Source: Cyclostephanos tholiformis
Lineage: Eukaryota > Bacillariophyta > Thalassiosirophyceae > Thalassiosirales > Thalassiosiraceae
Direction of reading: 5' to 3'
Assembly (NCBI GenBank): GCA_036939975.1
Contig: JALLPB010001276.1
Span: forward strand, 1 to 10,455
DNA: 10,455 bases
The position numbers and the translations under genes were made by a program. The notes beneath the pieces were generated by a model. It was not told the DNA's origin. It worked only from the letters and a program-made list of their open reading frames with translations, and ran no database searches. Shown here one piece after another: positions 8,501 to 10,455 of this stretch; within the stretch, counting starts at the first letter, position 1; every line of letters begins with the position of its first letter.

Positions 8501-10146
8501 CAATTTCACTTCCTCCTGCGTCAATCCCAATTCGTCCAACGTCCTACCCCCTGCGATCAACAATTGCGCCTGAACGATGTCTATGCCCGTCGCCTCCTCC
8601 GTGACCGTGTGTTCCACCTGCACCCGCGGGTTGACTTCCATGAAAACGAATTCGGCGTTCGTGACATCGTTCAATTCGCCCCTAACTAAGAATTCGACCG
8701 TCCCCGCGCCGCGATAATTGCAATTTCTCGCCAGAGACGTGGCGCAATTCACGAGCCTATCCCTCAATTCGGGATGTATATCTCTACAAGGCGCGAGTTC
8801 GATGACCTTCTGATGACGATTCTGTATCGTGCAATCCCTCTCGTACAGGTGAACCACGCCGCCCTTCCCGTCCCCGAGTATCTGCACCTCGAGATGCTTC
8901 GTATCGTCCCAATATTCCTCGAGGAAGACCTCGTCCCGTCCGAAGGCCGTATTCGCCTCCCGCCGACACGAGTCGAATAGGTCGCGCACCTGGGAAATGT
9001 CGCGAACGATGCGCATACCACGGCCGCCCCCGCCGAACGCGGCCTGTTACGTTCGGTTTTATTTTCAACGACGGCGAGAGAGAGAGAGTTGGAGATAGAG
9101 AGAGAGAGTGGGAGATAGAGAGAGAGTTTGGGCAGCGAGGGGCGAAGAGAGTGCGTTCTCCAATCGGCGGTCAGGGCCGGGACCAAGGAAATAAAGGTAG
9201 GGGACGTAAACGTTACGATAGCGAATAGTAGTACGACAATATACGCACCTTCATGATGGCCGGCAATCTAACCATCCCATTCTCGATGACGCACAAACAC
9301 TCGTCGGCGCTTTTCAGATCGCCGCTGCCCCGAACCACGGGCACGTCATTTTTCATCGCCATCTCCCTCGCGCGTATCTTATCCCCGAAGAGGGATAATA
9401 CGTCCGGACTGGGTCCCACCCACGATATGCCGCAATCGAGTAGCGATTTCGCGAACGGCGCCGATTCGGAGAGGAAGCCGTATCCTGACGTGTCATCGTT
9501 TTAACGTTACGCGCCAACGCGTGCATTCCCATGCATGAGAGCGAGGAGTTCCATAATGAATTCGAAAAGAAAAAAAAACGATGAATCATCGTGCGCTTAT
9601 ATATATATATATATATACATACATATATATACAAATACAATTCCCCAACTCACCGGGATGCACGTAATCCACCCCCCTCTCGAGGCACGCCGTCCTCAAT
9701 CCCTCGATGTCCAAATACGGCCCAATCGCATCGTCGTCGTCGTATTCGTCCGTCCCGTTCAAAATGACGAACTCGTCGGCATACCTCACGTGGGGCGAAT
9801 CGACGTCCATGGGAGCGCATACCGATATCGACGTCATCCCGAGCGATCGCGCCGCGTCGCATATGCGCATGGATATCTCCCCGCGATTCGCGATTAACAC
9901 GCGCTTGCCGATCAGGAGCGTGTCGCGTTCGAAGGAATGATACAACGGAGGTCGGAGACGACGAGTCGTGGCCGTAGTCATCGCATTCGTCGTCGTATTC
10001 GTCGTATTCGTCGTAGTCGTCAATCGTCGTCCATCGATGATGGACGACGGGTAGGACGACGACGTTCGGGGGAAGGGGGGGGGGGGACGGGGTAGACGCG
10101 GGGGTGGTCGCGATGATGGACGGCATCGTCGGAGTAGCAGCATCAT
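5545..10146 (-). CDS. Single-chain biotin-dependent acyl-CoA carboxylase (BC-BCCP-CT), methylcrotonoyl-CoA carboxylase-like
   Basis: Exons in transcript order: 10146-9654, 9484-9249, 9043-8342, 8197-6552, 6454-6359, 6273-6132, 6057-5991, 5906-5545; 3744 nt, 1247 residues. All seven introns are GT..AG and every join restores a family motif (for example [39 protein letters not shown]). Residues 1-75 are an Arg/Pro/Thr-rich, mitochondrial-type presequence. Biotin carboxylase, about 78-535: [15 protein letters not shown], Lys243 before [40 protein letters not shown]. Biotin carrier, about 570-642: LSAMKIETE with biotinyl Lys608. A charged linker (645-735) leads to an MCC-beta-type carboxyltransferase, about 740-1247: [72 protein letters not shown], ending YGVFRT. 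Only about 40 residues separate BC and BCCP, so the usual BT domain of MCC/PCC alpha chains is missing. Expected reaction: ATP- and biotin-dependent carboxylation of an acyl-CoA, probably 3-methylcrotonyl-CoA in leucine breakdown. An alternative is a broad acyl-CoA carboxylase of the bacterial single-chain LCC type. Confidence 0.9.
8198..8341 (-). other. Carboxylase intron 3 with short repeats, at the BC/BCCP side of the gene
   Basis: A 144-nt intron (donor minus-strand GTGAGA, acceptor ...CCTTAG). It holds three near copies of cgaaccaac(g), at about 8256-8265, 8272-8281 and 8293-8301 on the plus strand. Its length is a multiple of three and it is open in frame until the TAG that forms its own acceptor, so retention would end the protein right after the biotin carboxylase core. 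Confidence 0.8.
9076..9127. repeat. (GA)n-rich simple repeat in carboxylase intron 2
   Basis: Three GA tracts broken by GGAGATAGAG units lie inside the 205-nt second intron (9044-9248) of the carboxylase gene; the minus-strand transcript carries CT-rich RNA here. It is a typical imperfect microsatellite near the 3' splice site of that intron (acceptor at 9044-9045) and may serve as its pyrimidine tract. Confidence 0.85.
9598..9632. repeat. (AT)n microsatellite in carboxylase intron 1
   Basis: An alternating TA tract with two ACAT interruptions lies within the 169-nt first intron (9485-9653). It is self-complementary and probably variable in length between strains. It lies outside coding sequence once the intron is removed. 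Confidence 0.9.
9967..10020 (-). repeat. Thr/Asn codon repeat (ACG/AAT) in the presequence
   Basis: On the minus strand, repeated ACG and AAT codons encode a Thr-rich run at residues 43-60 of the carboxylase, between the Arg/Pro-rich start and the biotin carboxylase domain. It resembles expanded trinucleotide tracts seen also in the neighbouring lyase gene (GTC/GAC runs around 2170-2230 and 2420-2465). Confidence 0.75.
10025..10049. repeat. 10-bp inverted repeat, 5-nt loop, in the presequence region
   Basis: Arms cgtcgtccat (10025-10034) and atggacgacg (10040-10049) are perfect complements around the loop cgatg. It lies within codons of the transit peptide. It may be a chance product of the trinucleotide-rich context. 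Confidence 0.6.
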
Positions 10147-10230
10147 GGTCTTTTTCGTTTCGGTTCGGAAATTTCGAATGAAAATATAACATATGAAATC
10201 ATCGACATCGACAACTCTCAGGACTCCTCC

Positions 10231-10254
10231 TACGATATAATATATTATATCGTA
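10231..10254. repeat. Perfect 24-bp palindrome upstream of the carboxylase gene
   Basis: The half-site tacgatataata is followed directly by its exact reverse complement, with no spacer; the flanking bases (c and t) break the symmetry. It lies 85-108 bp upstream of the start codon. It could be a dimeric transcription factor site, a cruciform-forming stretch or an AT-rich core promoter element. Function is unknown. Confidence 0.7.
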
Positions 10255-10304
10255 TCCTCGAGAATCATTGGAAATATTACCTATCAGAACTTTTTCCTGG
10301 GGCC

Positions 10305-10322
10305 GGCGTCAGCGGCGTCAGC
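10305..10322. repeat. Tandem 9-bp repeat (ggcgtcagc, two copies)
   Basis: Two adjacent identical copies lie about 160 bp upstream of the carboxylase start. The tgacgcc core on the minus strand is similar to TGACG-type bZIP sites, but two copies alone are weak evidence. Confidence 0.5.
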
Positions 10323-10455
10323 TTGTTTTTATTACTATTGTGTCAGACGCATCCCGCCAGATAACCTCCCCCTTGGGCGCCGCCGGCCCCCCCCCAACAA
10401 TCCTTCCTTCCCCCCTTTTTCTTTTTTGGGAAAAAAAAAAACATTATATCACCCT

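Larger units (their letters stand above)
10147..10455. promoter_or_regulatory. Upstream region of the carboxylase gene
   Basis: These 309 bp lie 5' of the minus-strand ATG and run off the window edge, so they should hold the 5' UTR and core promoter. Visible elements are an AT-rich stretch near 10175-10195 (minus-strand TTATATTTTC, a weak TATA candidate), the 24-bp palindrome at 10231-10254, and a perfect two-copy tandem of ggcgtcagc at 10305-10322. A GC-rich segment with C-runs lies at about 10370-10420 and an A-run at about 10431-10441. No additional gene is supported. Confidence 0.45.

Noticed and set aside
9586..9653. C-terminal tail rich in Ile/Tyr after HPGE
   Set aside because: It is translation of the AT microsatellite in intron 1; the GTGAGT donor at 9653 gives the conserved HPGYGFLSE instead.
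1..10455. CRISPR arrays, insertion sequences, tRNA or rRNA genes, viral genes
   Set aside because: Looked for repeat-spacer patterns, transposase motifs, terminal repeats and tRNA T-arms on both strands; nothing convincing was found.

Overview
The window looks like nuclear DNA of a eukaryotic microalga, most likely a diatom or a close stramenopile relative. Two genes are broken by short spliceosomal introns (74-205 nt) with good GT..AG ends. Two proteins begin with arginine-rich, mitochondrial-type presequences. One protein has the AdoMetDC-like plus aminopropyltransferase architecture known from diatoms. The organism call is an inference; no rRNA or organelle marker is present.

Layout, left to right. 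(1) Positions 3-569, plus: the 3' end of a ferritin-like (diiron-fold) protein running off the left edge. (2) 570-979: an AT-rich tail-to-tail spacer. (3) 980-2839, minus: an intronless gene for a 619-residue fusion of a CitE/CLYBL-type CoA-ester lyase with a MaoC-type hydratase. (4) 2840-3238: a head-to-head (divergent) promoter region. (5) 3239-5381, plus: a four-exon gene for a 628-residue membrane-anchored spermidine/spermine synthase-like protein. Its N-terminal AdoMetDC-like domain has lost all three catalytic residues, and one of its introns is best explained as GC-AG. (6) 5545-10146, minus: an eight-exon gene for a 1247-residue single-chain biotin carboxylase with the order biotin carboxylase, biotin carrier, MCC-beta-type carboxyltransferase. 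(7) 10147-10455: its upstream region, with a perfect 24-bp palindrome.

The most interesting point is how the two minus-strand metabolic genes fit together. The carboxylase fuses what are normally the two subunits of methylcrotonoyl-CoA carboxylase. The second protein fuses an enoyl-CoA hydratase-like and a beta-hydroxyacyl-CoA lyase-like domain. Carboxylation, hydration and retro-Claisen cleavage are the last three steps of leucine breakdown; the last two also occur in itaconate breakdown. The same four domains occur as separate neighbouring genes in actinobacterial operons (citE, maoC, accA1 and accD1-like). Here they sit as two fused, probably mitochondrial proteins in one eukaryotic locus, separated by an apparently unrelated polyamine gene on the other strand. 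I propose this as a condensed eukaryotic version of that bacterial pathway. Domain identities are read directly from motifs; substrates and bacterial origin are inferred.
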